From: Porpolomopsis calyptriformis
Taxonomy: Eukaryota > Basidiomycota > Agaricomycetes > Agaricales > Hygrophoraceae
Assembly (NCBI GenBank): GCA_951640195.1
Contig: OX621171.1
Location: 1,798,001 to 1,862,000, forward strand
Reading direction: 5' to 3'
Length of the DNA stretch: 64,000 nt
Part shown: in pieces, positions 31,832 through 43,499 of the stretch
How positions within the stretch are numbered: position 1 is the stretch's first letter
Layout of the letters: every line of letters begins with the position of its first letter
Notes under the pieces: generated by a model
The model's database searches: none
Told to the model about the DNA's origin: nothing
Seen by the model: the letters and a program-made list of their open reading frames with translations, nothing else
Program-made: the position numbers and the translations under genes

Positions 31832-33019
31832 TTACTGACTTTGTTGTTGGAGCAGCCCCTTCAGATATGCCAACTCTTCCTTGTGCTGCTCCTCGCGTCT
31901 TGCTACCGCTTCCTCATGCTGCCGCTCCGCCTCCTCGCGTCTCGCTACCTCTTCCTTGTGCTGCTCCTCGCGTCTTGCTACCGCTTCCTCATGCTGCCGC
32001 TCCGCCTCCTCGCGTCTCGCTACCTCTTCCTGGAGCTGCTGCTCACGTCTTGCTACCGCTTCCTCATGCTGCCGCTCCGCCTCCTCGCGTCTTGCTACCG
32101 CTTCCTCATGCTGCCGCTCCGCCTCCTCGCGTCTTGCTACCGCTTCCTCATGCTGCCGCTCCGCCTCCTCGCGTCTCGCTACCTCTTCCTGGAGCTGCCG
32201 CTCACGTCTTGCCAACTCTTCCTGGTGCTGCTGATCCACCCGTCCCTCTGCCTCGAGGGTCTTCTTACAAAACCTTTCCCACTCCGCGCGGTACTTTTCA
32301 AGGACCTCCGTAACATCGGGAGGTGATTCTGTGACCTGCACAGACTTGAACCTTCCTGCCTTCACATTATTCCCATCATCAACAACGTAGCCACCAAACT
32401 CGATCCGCAACATCTCACAAACTGCCCCTGCAAACAAATAACACTGGGAGGTGAAGAGAACGTAATGGGGCCAGTGGTCATGCAGGACCATCAGCATAAC
32501 CATCAGTTGCGCAACCGACATCGCCTTGGACAGTCGGATGGTCCTGAGTCGTATGTGATCTTTAGCTAGGTAGTCATCGAATGAATATTTATCCCGGGCT
32601 TTTGAGCCAGGAAGTAAGAGTGTATCCTTTGCTTTTATGGTATTTTCGGACAAGGAAGCAAGCGAGGTGGATGAGCTGGAGGGTGAGCAGTTTCCGACTG
32701 GGCCGTCTCCTCCTGCTCGTTCAGCGTGAAAAAAAGTCTTAGCGATGGGTGATCCATCAATGTCGACGATGTCAATGTCGAGGAGGACTGATTCGTGGAA
32801 GACAGTAGAAGACTGCTTGAAGTGAGTCGCCTGGCGGACGAAAGCTGAGTTAGCCAAGTCGAGGTTTTCCTTGCTCTTTACAAATTGGCTGAGCACCGAG
32901 ACGGGGAGTGACTGATCCTCCCCAGGCAAGAGCAAGTGGTCGGTGGACATTGGATTGTTCGCTACGAAAAACTTTGAGAATACAGAACGGACAGTGGATA
33001 GAAATGATTTGGGAGCCAT
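31832..33019 (-). CDS. Coiled-coil repeat protein, apparently intact, function unknown
   Basis: An uninterrupted 395-residue frame from ATG 33017-33019 (MAPKSFLSTVRSVFSKFF) to a stop at 31832-31834. An upstream in-frame ATG at 33043 would add eight residues; I prefer 33019 because of its ATAATGGC context. Residues about 170-230 form a conserved-looking globular part (LMVLHDHWPHYVLFTSQCYL, FAGAVCEMLRIEFGG). The C-terminal 130 residues are a highly charged coiled coil built from the 14-residue repeat RREEAERQHEEAVA and variants (REQQLQEEVA, REEQHKEEVA). I recall similar proteins as multicopy families in agaricomycetes, but not their role. It is the only clean ORF between two pseudogene mosaics, which suggests later arrival or selection. 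Confidence 0.75.
   Translation of the reverse strand: MAPKSFLSTVRSVFSKFFVANNPMSTDHLLLPGEDQSLPVSVLSQFVKSKENLDLANSAFVRQATHFKQSSTVFHESVLLDIDIVDIDGSPIAKTFFHAERAGGDGPVGNCSPSSSSTSLASLSENTIKAKDTLLLPGSKARDKYSFDDYLAKDHIRLRTIRLSKAMSVAQLMVMLMVLHDHWPHYVLFTSQCYLFAGAVCEMLRIEFGGYVVDDGNNVKAGRFKSVQVTESPPDVTEVLEKYRAEWERFCKKTLEAEGRVDQQHQEELARRERQLQEEVARREEAERQHEEAVARREEAERQHEEAVARREEAERQHEEAVARREQQLQEEVARREEAERQHEEAVARREEQHKEEVARREEAERQHEEAVARREEQHKEELAYLKGLLQQQSQ
31885..32230 (-). repeat. Tandem 42-bp coding repeat
   Basis: Encodes the 14-residue heptad pair RREEAERQHEEAVA, repeated about seven times with two variant units. All three plus-strand frames are open across it as a by-product of the repeat. Confidence 0.85.
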
Positions 33020-33149
33020 TATAATGGTGACGAACACGAGCAAAACAGGCAGAGTACGCGAGGCTTTCCTTCAACATGAACCGATCCATATACTGTATAA
33101 GTCGTTTTGCCCGCGCACTCACCACCACTCACTTCAACCAGTTATTCAG

Positions 33150-34034
33150 AGCTCTTCGCTTCTCGCGGCGCGAATGTCGTCGTTAGCGACGTCAGTGCTG
33201 CCGCTGCCCAGAAAGTTGTTGACGAGGTCATCAAGTGTTTGTCAATCCATGTCCTGCAATATCCGACAAGTTAATTCCATTCTACAGCCGGCAGCAAGGC
33301 GGTCGCAAATACGTCCTCGGTGACAGACGGGGGTGCTGTTATACAGTCTGCACTTGATGCGTTCGGCGCGGTGACCATCCTGATCAACAATGCCAGTAGT
33401 TTACAAGACAAGGGGTGAGTTTTTCTCAATGAAACTCGTCTGGGCGTAATTTATTATAACCCCGGTGTTATCGTCATCGTTTTTTGTGACGGACTCACTC
33501 GCAAACATTTATGAGGTCTCATCGGATTCACCAAAACCGTGGCGCGAGAAGGCGTCAAATACGGAATCAAGAAGATTCGCAACTTGTCAGGGACGCTAAA
33601 GGGGTCCACATCGATCCAACTACACCGAGCGAGATGTAATCCTGTATGACATAGGAATTGGTGCGGCAGCAAAGGAACTCCAATGGACGTATGAGGGACA
33701 CGATGAATCCAGTGCCCTTCCCACTTTTGGAGTTATCCCTCAGTTCCTTGCCAGCGCTGGCATCCCGTTGGGCTGGCTCCCCAACTTCAACCCAGTTAGT
33801 CAACTGCTAATACCTTGCTTCCGACACCGACTCTGCTTCAGGCGAAATTACTCCATGGAGAACAGTACTTGGCTATGAGAGGCAGTATTCCCACCAGCGG
33901 CGAGTTGGTGAACGAGGTTCGGTTAGTCTTGACTCGTGAAGTACGAGACGTGAATGGGCCAGTGTCGGATTAATGGAAGTTCTCGATAAAGGCAAAGCGG
34001 CGGCTGTCACGCTCAGTAAAAACGCAAAGTCGGG
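33150..34034 (+). pseudogene. Peroxisomal multifunctional beta-oxidation enzyme (Fox2/MFE-2) fragments
   Basis: Three in-order pieces. First, an SDR Rossmann segment LFASRGANVVVSDVSAAAA (33153) and GAVTILINNAS (about 33369). Second, LIGFTKTVAREGVKYGIK (33515), from an SDR active-site helix region. Third, the start of the hydratase-2 part YTERDVILYDIGIGAAAKEL (about 33620), LPTFGVIPQF, LPNFNPVS, GEQYLAMRGSIPTSGELV (about 33858) and EVLDKGKAAAVTL (about 33974). Fox2 carries out the second and third steps of peroxisomal beta-oxidation. Large parts are missing between pieces, the tyrosine-containing SDR active sites are not readable and frames change, so it is a relic. It ends about 6 bp before the palindrome at 34040. 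Confidence 0.8.
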
Positions 34035-34039
34035 TTAGT

Positions 34040-34057
34040 CGTGCTATATATAGCACG
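34040..34057. repeat. Perfect 18-bp palindrome at a pseudogene junction
   Basis: CGTGCTATATATAGCACG is identical to its own reverse complement. It lies exactly between the last readable Fox2 residues and the first readable fatty-acid-synthase residues. Confidence 0.9.
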
Positions 34058-35263
34058 TTTGTGACCTCTTTCCTTACATCCATGGTCAACGAGGTTCTCC
34101 AACCCCTCGCAGTTGCTCGTCAAGATACACTCTTCTACCCTCATGGCATGGAGGTCGTCGCTTGGCTCTCTAAAACCATTCCTCGCCCTTCTACCATCTA
34201 TCTCGCATCTATCCCTATTTCTTCACCTCTCATTGGCCTCACACAACCTGCCCAGTACCTGGTTGTCTGCCGTGTCTCTGGTCTCACTCCAGGTGAACTC
34301 CGTGATCGTATTGCTGGCGCGACTGGTCATTCGCGACGCCTAGTATCAGCCGTAGCCATCGCCGCATCTAGCTCTTTCGAGTCCTTCATGGACAATGCTC
34401 GTAAAGCGATTCGGTGGCTGTTTTTCTCTGGTTTGCGTGGACAACAAGCATTTCCCGTAACGTCTCTAGAGCCGAGTATTGTCCAGGACACAGTTGAGGG
34501 TGGAGAGGGCGTGCCGAGCCCTATGCTTTCTGTGACTGGCCTCTCGTTAAAGGACTTGGAGCCACACGTGAAGAAGACGAACTCCCACCTCCCCGAAAAC
34601 GCCAAGTTGACAGTATCTTTGCATAATGGGCCACGCGCATTTGTTATCACTGGACCAACGCGCTCGTTGTGTGGACTTGTAACGAATTTGAGGAATGTTC
34701 GTGCACCCAACGGGATCGATCAGAGCAAAACGCCATTTTCACAACGCAAGTCTGTATTTTCCATTCGTTTCTTAGTTGTTGGCGTCCCGTATCACAGCAC
34801 ATATCTTGCCGGCGCGGGAGAAAAGCTCTGTGTAGAGGATCTCGGGGGAGAGGATCTCTGGAAGCCCGAGGACCTGCAGATACCAGTTTTTCACACCGAG
34901 GATGGTGCGTTTTGTCGTCTCTTTCACCTTCGACATAATGACGAGCCGGTTGCACAGGTTCAGATTTGCGACTGTTTTCAGGGTCGATCACGCGTTTACT
35001 CTGCGATCAAATATTTACGTTACCCATTCACTGGTCAGTTGCGACCAACTTCCCGAAGGCAGCGACCCATGCGATTGATTTTGGTCCTGGCGGCTTGAGC
35101 GGGATCGGACCTCTCACTGCGCGCAATCTAGATGGACGAGGAGTTCGGGTTATTGTTGTTGGGGATAAAGGCAAGGGTGATGTTGAACTCTACGATACGC
35201 AATGCGTCAAGTTCGAGGATCGATGGAGTGAGCAATGGGCGCCGGGCTTGGTGCGGACAAGGT
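34058..35263 (+). pseudogene. FAS block 1: starter acyltransferase (AT/SAT) domain
   Basis: From FLTSMVNEVLQPLA to SEQWAPGLVRT. The catalytic GHSxG motif, GHSQG in the family, reads GHSRR with the serine codon at 34331-34333. Substrate-pocket segments SLHNGPRAFVITGP (about 34615) and VPYHSTYLAG (about 34783) are intact. An intron of 78 nt lies at 34904-34981 (GTGCGT..TTCAG), after which IHWSVATNF, AIDFGPGGLSGIGPLTARN follow. Confidence 0.85.
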
Positions 35264-35311
35264 TCGTTTAATGATACCGATATCTTCCGTTATTCTCTAA
35301 TCCATCAATAG

Positions 35312-36140
35312 CGATGGTGTGATACATCTCGATACCCCGTTTTCTCGTCTCTTGGGCAAACCGCCGATCATGGTTGCCGGTATGACCCCCACCACTGTAA
35401 AAGCTGGTTTCGTCAGTGCTGTTCTTGAGGCTGGATACCATGTTGAACTTGCTGGCGGAGGGCACTACAGCGCTGCTGCATTGCGTGCCAAAGTTTCCGA
35501 AATACAGACGAAGATCCCCGCCGGGATTGGCATCACACTCAACTCCCTTTACATCAACCCTCGTCAGTTCGGTTTCCAGCTCCCTCTATGGCAACAGTTA
35601 CGGCAAGAAGGGCTGCCTATAGAAGGGTTTTGCGTTGCCGCCGGCATTCCGACTACGGAGAAAGCTGCCGAGATTATTGAGGGGCTGAGGAACGCTGGGA
35701 TTAAGCACGTCGCATTCAAGCCTGGTAGTACCGATGGCATTCGACAGGTTGTCAACATTGCTGCTTCAAATCCCGACTTCCCCATCATTTTACAATGGAC
35801 TGGCGGGCGGGCCGATGGGCACCATTCATTCGAGGACTTTCATCAACCTATTCTTGCAACGTATCGCTTCATTTGCCAGCAAAAAAATATCTCCCTTGTA
35901 GCCGGATCTGGTTTTGGTGCCGCTGATGATGTGTGGCCATACCTAACCGGGGACTAGTCTGTCTCGTACGACGTCCAGCCCATGCCCTTCGACGGCTTTC
36001 TATTCGCAAGCCGTGTCATGGTTGCGAAAGAAGCGCACACAAGCTCGTCAGTGAAAGACTTGATCGTTGCGGCCCCTGGTGTGGAGGACAGGGGCTGGGA
36101 AGGTACATACGTGAAGCCGACGGGGGGGATTTCACTGTGC
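35312..36140 (+). pseudogene. FAS block 2: enoyl reductase (ER) domain
   Basis: FMN-dependent TIM-barrel domain: IHLDTPFSRLLGKPPIMVAG, MTPTTVKAGFVSAVLEAGYH, ELAGGGHYSAAALR, QWTGGRADGHHSFEDFH and GSGFGAADD are typical. The run [18 protein letters not shown] contains TAG (35955-35957) where tryptophan TGG is expected, a single G-to-A change. A frameshift follows in the G-run near 36122-36128 (KPTGG). Confidence 0.85.
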
Positions 36141-38825
36141 GGTCCGAGCTCGGAGAGCCGATTCATAAGATTGCGACACGGGGCGTCAAGTTGTGGAAAG
36201 AGTTCGACGACACCGTATTCAGCCTACCAAAGGAAAAACGCATGGCATGGCTAACAGAGCGTAGAGCGGAAGTTATAGAGAAATTAAACAAAGACTTCAG
36301 CAAGCCATGGTTTGGATGGAAGAAGGACGATAGCGTTGCAACCGATCTTGGTGCTATGACATATGAAGAGGTGGTATTGAGGATGGTGAGACTCATGTTC
36401 GTGAAGCACGAGAACCGATGGGTGGATACGTCCTTGAGGAATTTGACGGGTGACTGGTTGAGGAGAGTAGAGGAACGTTTTGCAGGCGTGAATGGCGGTG
36501 GCGACAAACCATCACTTTTGCAGAGCTTTGCAACGCTCGACGACCCCCTACCGTTCGTCGATTTGTTCTTCAGAGCATATCCGTTAGCCAGGGAGCAACC
36601 TTTGGCCTCAGAAGATAAGGCATATTTCTTGGCCATCTCTCAGAGACTTGGACAAAAACCCGTACCCTTCATTCCCGTGCTGGATGCCAATTTCGAAGTA
36701 TGGTTTAAGAAGGTATGTGACCCAACCAGAATTATCGACAGATTGTTCTAATTAGGTGTGACCTTCCGACAGGACTCTTTGTGGGCAGCTGAGGATATCG
36801 AAGGCGTTTTTGATCAAGACCCTCAACGAGTTTGCATCTTGCAAGGACCGGTGGCTGTGAAACATTCTAAAGTCAAGGATCCAGCCATCAAGGATCTACT
36901 TGATAGCGTCAATTCATCTCTCATCCAGAAGCTTGTAGAGCACCGTTATGGCGGCGACGAATCCAAAATCCCCTCTGTCGACTACCTGGCTGTAAAACCC
37001 AAGGCTGCTTCTCCGGACTTCCTGGTGCCGTTCAACATCCAGCGAGTGGAGACAGAGGCCGAAACTTCCAAGTGATGGGTACTGCGGCACCTGAGCAGTC
37101 CCTGTGGTTAGAGACGTTAGCTGGCCCCCAAATCGGATGGTTGCGGGCTCTTTTCTGCTCACCGACCATTGTGCAAGGTTCATCGTATGTCAGTAACCCC
37201 ATTCATCGACTCCTTGCTCCTCGTTCTGGACAAAGAGTTGTCGTTACCTTGTTGGATTCATCCCCTGTTTCCGTCACCGTCTATGGTGCCGCCCGGTCGA
37301 ATAACGTTCAAACGCCGGCCTTCAAAGCAGTAGAAATTCAATATGACGCCCAATCAAAGCTGATCAATATTACGGTTTTCGAAGAACGTCAGGGAGTCTC
37401 AGTTCCTCTCCACTTACGATTTGTGTATAAGCCTTCCATGGGCTCAGTTCCAATTCATGAAATCGCGGAGGGCCGCAACACTCGGATCAAGGAATTTTAC
37501 TGGAAGCTTTGGTTTGGCGATGAAGCTGTCCTCCCTAACCTTGACATCCACGATGTATTCGTTGGCCCCGAAGTCACAATTGATGTCACTGACGTAGCAA
37601 GATTTTGTGGTGTTGTTGGCAATCAAGGCGAGGCCTTCAACACCGTTAGGAACACGAAGGTTCAGGCGCCTATGGACTTCGCAATCGTGACTGGATGGCA
37701 GGCAAGTCTCATATTCATAAATATTTATGGTACTTTGACGGTGGTCCACAGGCAATCATAAAGTCGATATTCCCATTTGCAATTGATGGAGATCTCCTTA
37801 AACTTGTCCACCTTTCCAACGGCTTCCGCATGGTCGATGGTGCGAAACCACTTCAAGTTGGGGATGTCTGCAAGGCGGAAGCTCGAATCGTCTCGGTCAC
37901 AAATGCGAACGAGGGCAAGATAGTCAAGGTGAAAGGTTATGTTCGTCGTGGCGACAAACCAGTTATCGAGGTAGTATCGGCATTTCTTTATCGTGGTCGC
38001 TTCTCCGACTACCAGAATACATTTGAGACAACGGAGGAACCCGACTATCTAGTTGAGCTTGCAAACGACGCTGCCGTTGGGGTGCTGCAGTCGAAGGAAT
38101 GGTTCAAATGGGATGATGAATCTAGACCACTCCTGGCTGGCACATGGCTTATTTTCCGTATCGAGTGGCAAGTTTCATTCAAGGACAAGACCTCATACTG
38201 CGATGTCTCGGTCTCTGGCAGCGTCTTCGTTAGAGACCTTCTGAGACGCTTGGTCAAGGTCGGATCTGTGGACTTCCAACAGGACGATTGTAAAGGTAAC
38301 CCCGTCCTCGCGTACTTGCAACGTCACGGCAGCCCTCAAGGGCTTGCGGTGCCCTTGGCGAACGGCGGTTACTCACTGACCAGCCCCGCCAAAGCCGTAT
38401 TCAGTGCCCCCCTTACTAACGAACCATACTCTGACGTCTCGGGTGATTTCAACCCCATCCACGTGAACCCGTACTTCTCTGACTATGCGTCTCTCCCCGG
38501 CACCATCACACATGGTTTGTGGACTAGTGCTGCAACACGTTGCCACGTCGAGAATGTTGTTGCGGAAGGTCACTCCGAACGGGTCCTTGCGTGCGTGGTA
38601 CTTATCACTGAGACGGAATTATTGACGAATTTTGTTTCTCAAAGCTATAATGTTACGTTTGTGGGGATGGTCCTGCCCGGTGACGAATTGACCGTCAGTA
38701 TCAAACATGTTGCTATGCGGGATGGTCACATCGTCGTCCAAATCGAGACAGGAAATAGTCGTGGCGAGAAGGTTCTTGAAGGCTCAGCGGAGGTTGCACA
38801 GCCCACCACCGTCTGTATTCACCGG
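36141..38825 (+). pseudogene. FAS block 3: linker and dehydratase (DH) region
   Basis: [20 protein letters not shown] (about 36144), FIPVLDANFEVWFKK (about 36668), a short intron to about 36755, DSLWAAEDIEGVFDQDPQRV and LQGPVAVKH. A TGA at 37073-37075 follows, then about 50 scrambled bases before PQIGWLRALFCSPTIVQGSS. The hot-dog MaoC-like dehydratase motif is at about 38448-38515: GDFNPIHVNPYFSDYASLPG, then TITHGLWTSA. The catalytic aspartate/histidine pair (D..NPIH) is present. Confidence 0.82.
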
Positions 38826-40530
38826 CCAAGGATCTCAAGAACCAGGTATGGGTATGGATCTTTACAATAGTTCCCCTGCCGCCCGCGCAGTGTGGGAGAG
38901 TGCCGATGCTCATCTCCGCAATGTGTATGGATTCTCTATCGTGGAGATAGTCAAAGACAACCCGAAGGAGAAAACTATTCACTTTGGTGGAATCAAAGGT
39001 CAAGCCATTCGCCAACGATACATCGATATGACATACGACACAATGGACAAGGACGGTAACGTCAAGACTCTCCCCCTCTTCGCCGATATCGACGTTCGCA
39101 CTCCCAAATATACATTTAGTCATCCGAATGGACTGCTCTTTGCTACCCAATTTGCACAGATCGCTCTCGTCGTTACCGAGAAGGCCGCATTCGAGGACCT
39201 TCGGATGAAGGGTCTCGTGCAGAAGGACTGTGCTTTTGCCGGACACTCTTTGGGCGAGTATTCCGCACTGGCCTCGATCACAGACGTCCTTCCCATTTTG
39301 TCTCTTGTTGACGTTGTCTTCTACCGTGGAATCACAATGCAGCGTGCTGTGGAGCGAGACTCCGAAAACCGGTCTAATTACGCCATGTGTGCCGTCAACC
39401 CGAGTCGAATCTCGAAGACATTCGGCGATGCAGCCCTGCGTGAGGTAGTTGACAGCATCGCTCTATCAACTAGCTGTCTCCTTGAAATCGTCAATTACAA
39501 TGTCGAGGTGTGTTGCGTTTGGTGTACCTTTAACTGGTGTTGATCTTTCGGTAATCTTGCAGGGTCAACAATACGTTTGTGCTGGGGAGCTCGTGGCACT
39601 TGAAACGATGACGAATGTCCTCAATTATTTGAAAGTCCAAAAAATTGACATTGCCAAGGTGAAATTAATTCAAGTGTTAAACTAAATGTGGCTAACAAAG
39701 TTTATGCAGCTCACTGAAACATACACTGTTGAGAGGGTCAAAGAGATGCTGGGAGAGATCGTCAAGAGTTGTTTCGAACGAGCTAAAGAACAGCAAAAAG
39801 TCGAAGGCCATATAAAGCTCGAACGTGGTTTTGCAACAATCCCCCTCCCTGGTATTGATGTACCTTTCCATTCCCGCTATCTTTGGGCTGGGGTCATGCC
39901 ATTCCGAGCTTGTAGGATAACTCAACCGCTACCTGAATTCTGATAACTAATATCCATATTGCAGATCTTTCAAAAAAGCTCAAGGCCGATCACCTGAATC
40001 CCGACGTGCTCGTCGGAAAGTATATCCCTAACCTTATCGCTAAGCCATTCGAAGTCTCTCGCGAGTATGCCCAGCTAACCTACGACCAAACATCGTCTCC
40101 ACGCCTTGACAAAGTTTTGGGGAGGTGGGACGAGGACGGCTGGGCTGACCCAGCGCAACGTCAAAAGTTGGCGTATATCATTCTTGTGGAACTCCTCGCA
40201 TACCAATTTGCTTCCCCTGTTCGATGGATCGAGACACAGGACCTGTTGTTCGCAGATTTCGCGTTCGAAAGGTTCATCGAGCTTGGCCCTTCTCCAACGT
40301 TGACCGGCATGGCTAAACGTACACTCAAGGCCAAATACGAGGCCCGAGATGATTCCACCGGCCGCTCTCGGTCGATTCTTTGTCATGCACAGAACGGGAA
40401 GGAAATATACTACCAATTCGAAGATGAGCCTGAAGCCGTTGTAGTAGTCGAAGAAGCTCCTCAAACTGCACCCCCGGCTCCCAGTACCGCTCCGGTTACA
40501 ATTGCGTCGATTTCCGCTCCATCTGCTTCC
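38826..40530 (+). pseudogene. FAS block 4: malonyl/palmitoyl transferase (MPT) domain
   Basis: Starts [20 protein letters not shown] at about 38813-38872. The catalytic motif [12 protein letters not shown] (about 39235-39270) is intact, followed by [13 protein letters not shown]. Introns lie at about 39507-39563, 39658-39709 and 39914-39964. VPFHSRYLWAGV (about 39858) and FIELGPSPTLTGM (about 40273) are typical MPT positions. The frame into this block is lost by a small deletion near 38808 (GTCTGTATTC where GTCTATGTATTC would fit). Confidence 0.85.
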
Positions 40531-40539
40531 GTCACCATG

Positions 40540-41040
40540 GTGGAGGATGTTCCTCTGAAATCCATTGAGATCTTGACCGTTGTCATTGCCCAAAAGCTCA
40601 AAAAAAAAGTAGATGAAGTACCCTTTCAAAGAGCATCAAAGACCTTGTAGGCGGGAAGTCCACACTACAAAACGAGATACTAGGCGACCTACAGTTGGAA
40701 TTTGCGTCTGCCCCTGAGAAAGCCAAAGAAATGCCGCTCGAAGAACTGGCGTCCGCATTGGGGATGGGATTTTCCGGCACCCTTGGAAAACATTCCAACG
40801 CGTTGGTCTCTCGTATGATTGGTGGTAAGATGCCTGGCGGGTTTAATTCTTCTGCCATCAAGTCTTACCTTGCCAAGAGTTGGGGTCTGGGACCTTCGCG
40901 GTCAGACGGCATTTTGTTGCTTGGAACCACCCTAGAACCTGCGAAGCGGCTTGGTTCAGAAGCTGAAGCCAAGACCTGGCTGGACGGCATCGTGGCGATA
41001 TATGCTAAGAGGTCCGGGATTTCTCTGTCTCCAGGCAGTT
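40540..41040 (+). pseudogene. FAS block 5: acyl carrier protein (ACP) domain
   Basis: PLKSIEILTVVIAQKLKKKV, then after a one-base loss near 40620 SIKDLVGGKSTLQNEILGDL. The phosphopantetheine serine (GGKS) is kept. The second half of the eight-helix fungal ACP follows: WGLGPSRSDGILLLGT and LGSEAEAKTWLDGI. A Ser/Gly/Ala linker (41033-41075) leads to the alpha-subunit core. Confidence 0.85.
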
Positions 41041-41075
41041 CGGGAGGTGGAGCAGCTGGGGCAGCTGGAGGAGCC

Positions 41076-43467
41076 GTGATAAATAGTGAGGAGTTTTTGA
41101 AATTCCAGGCAGAGCAGGAACGGTTTGCAGCCCAGCACGTCGAACTCTATATGCGCTACCTCAAACGCGACTCACGCTCGGGTGAAATTGCATTTGATAA
41201 AGAAAAGGCACATTCGATCGCTCTTCAAGCCCGGTTAGACAGCATCGTGAAGGAGCCGGCGACACCTATATCGATGGTATCCAGCCAATCTTTGATCCAC
41301 TCAAGGCACGGCGCTTTGATTCTTCCTGGAACTGGGCTCGACAAGATGCTCTGCTTATGTATTACAACGTTATTTTCGGACGACTCGCCACCGTAGATCG
41401 CGATATTACTGCGCGTGCCATTTCTCTCCTCAATCGTGCCGATCCGGACTTCCTTGTCTATATGCAATACAACATTGACCAATGTGACGTTACTCGAGGC
41501 GAAAACTACAAGTTGGCCAAAGAATTCGGGCAACAACTCCTCGATAACACTAAAGAGGTCATCGGAAGGCCACCGGTTTACAAGGATGGTTAGTCGCGCT
41601 TAGATATTGTCTACTTTTCTCTTCTAACTGGTCCCTGAAGTTACCTTTCCCACCGCGCCTCGTACCGAAGTCACGGAAAAGGGCGATATTGTGTACTCGG
41701 AAGTCGTTCGCGAGAATGTCCGCAAGCTTGAAGCGTACGTAGAAGAAATGGCGAGTGGTGACACTGTCTCGGGAGCCGTAAATATCCAAAAGGTTCAGGA
41801 CGATGTTCTTAAACTCTGGACGGTTGTAAAATCGCAACCTGGAATTAGCCAAGAGCAGAAGAATCGCATCAAGGCGCTTTATGAAGGGGTGGTTCGTTCT
41901 CTACGTAAAGGACCTGATCCTCGTAGCCGCGTTGGAACCCGAAGCCGGAGATCATCATCTCAATTCCTTCGCCCTCAAATTACAAGCGTTTCATTCGTAT
42001 CGGCCGACAAGATTCCCTTGTTGCACTTGAAACGCAGAGTCGGCACTAATTGGGAATATAGCAGCAACCTGACGAGTGTCTACTTGGATATCCTCCACGA
42101 AATTGCTACCTCAGGTACGACATTCAAGGACAAGAATGCTCTGTTAACTGGCGTCGGCAAGGGTTCTATCGGTGTCGAGATTTTGAAAGGGCTGCTCTCT
42201 GGCGGTGCACATGTTGTGGTCACCACATCCCGTTACAGTCGCGCCACTGTCGAGTATTACCAATCGATCTTCCAGAGCTTTGGAAGTCGCGGTTCCGCTT
42301 TGATTGTCGTCCCATTCAATCAGGGTTCTAAGCAAGACGTCGAAGCTCTAGTTGACTACATCTATGCTACGTTAGGGCTCGATCTCGACTATATTCTCCC
42401 ATTCGCCGCTGTTCCTGAAAATGGACGAGAGATTGATGGTGTCGACGACAAGTCTGAACTTGCCCATCGTATCATGTTGGTCAACCTCCTTCGAATTCTC
42501 GGCGCTGTCAAAAACAAGAAAGCCAGTCGAGATTTCGTCACACGGCCTACCCAAGTCATATTACCGCTTTCGCCCAACCATGGTCTTTTTGGGAATGATG
42601 GTCTCTACTCCGAGTCAAAAATTTCTCTCGAGACGCTGTTTAATCGCTGGAGCTCGGAAAGTTGGGGTGAGTACCTCTGCCTGGCGGGTGCTGTCATTGG
42701 GTGAGTGAATGTCGACGCTTTTGTCATCATCTATCTAAATTTGCTCCCATTAGATGGACCCGTGGTACGGGCTTGATGAGCCCCGCCAATATTGTCGCAC
42801 ATGAGTTGGAAAGTTATGGCGTTCGCACCTTCTCGGCGAAAGAAATGGCGTTCAATATTCTGGGTCTTATGCATCCGCTGCTATTCAGCATTACTCAAGT
42901 GGAGCCGATTTGGGCAGACCTCAACGGTGGAATGGCTCGGCTTCCGCACCTTGCAGATATCACAACCCGCATCCGTATCAACCTCAATAAGAAGAGCGAA
43001 CTTCGCCGTGCTATCGCGAGAGATAGTTCCGCCGATTTTCAGGTTGTCAATGGCGTTGAGGCGGAAAGACTTTTGCAGACCGTAAACGTGGTCCCCCTGG
43101 CGAATTTCCGATTCGATTTCCCCGCTTTGGAGTCGGTCGACTCACTGAAAGATGTATCCCAGCTACGGGGTATGATTGATCTGGACAGAGTCATCGTTGT
43201 CACGGGCTTCGCTGAAGTCGGTCCTTGGGGTAGCTCCAGAACACGATGGGAGATGGAAGCAAGAGGTGAATTCACCATCGAAGGGTGTATTGAAATGGCG
43301 TGGATGATGGGCTACATAAAACACTTCGACGGTCGCCTAAAGGATGGGTCTTTGTATGTCGGCTGGGTTGACAGCAAAACCAACGAGCCAGTGGATGATA
43401 AGGATGTCAGAGGACGCTACGAAAAAGAAATCCTAAGTCATGCCGGAGTCCGCCTCATCGGTGAGTA
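41076..43467 (+). pseudogene. FAS block 6: ketoreductase (KR) domain with structural core
   Basis: After VINSEEFLKFQAEQERFAAQ a one-base loss (near 41250) shifts the frame to [20 protein letters not shown] and [14 protein letters not shown] short intron follows 'PVYKDG' at about 41587. The NADPH-binding motif LLTGVGKGSIGVEILKGLL (about 42142-42198) and VVVTTSRYSRATVEYYQ are intact, as are SPNHGLFGNDGLYSESK and GLMSPANIVAHELE. KR reduces the 3-ketoacyl group. Confidence 0.85.
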
Positions 43468-43499
43468 AAGTATGCTGATTCCCCCTTCAAAAGCTTACG

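Noticed and set aside
31829..32326. Three plus-strand ORFs rich in Leu/Ser/Arg repeats
   Set aside because: All three frames are open because the opposite strand encodes a 42-bp coiled-coil repeat that lacks stop complements.
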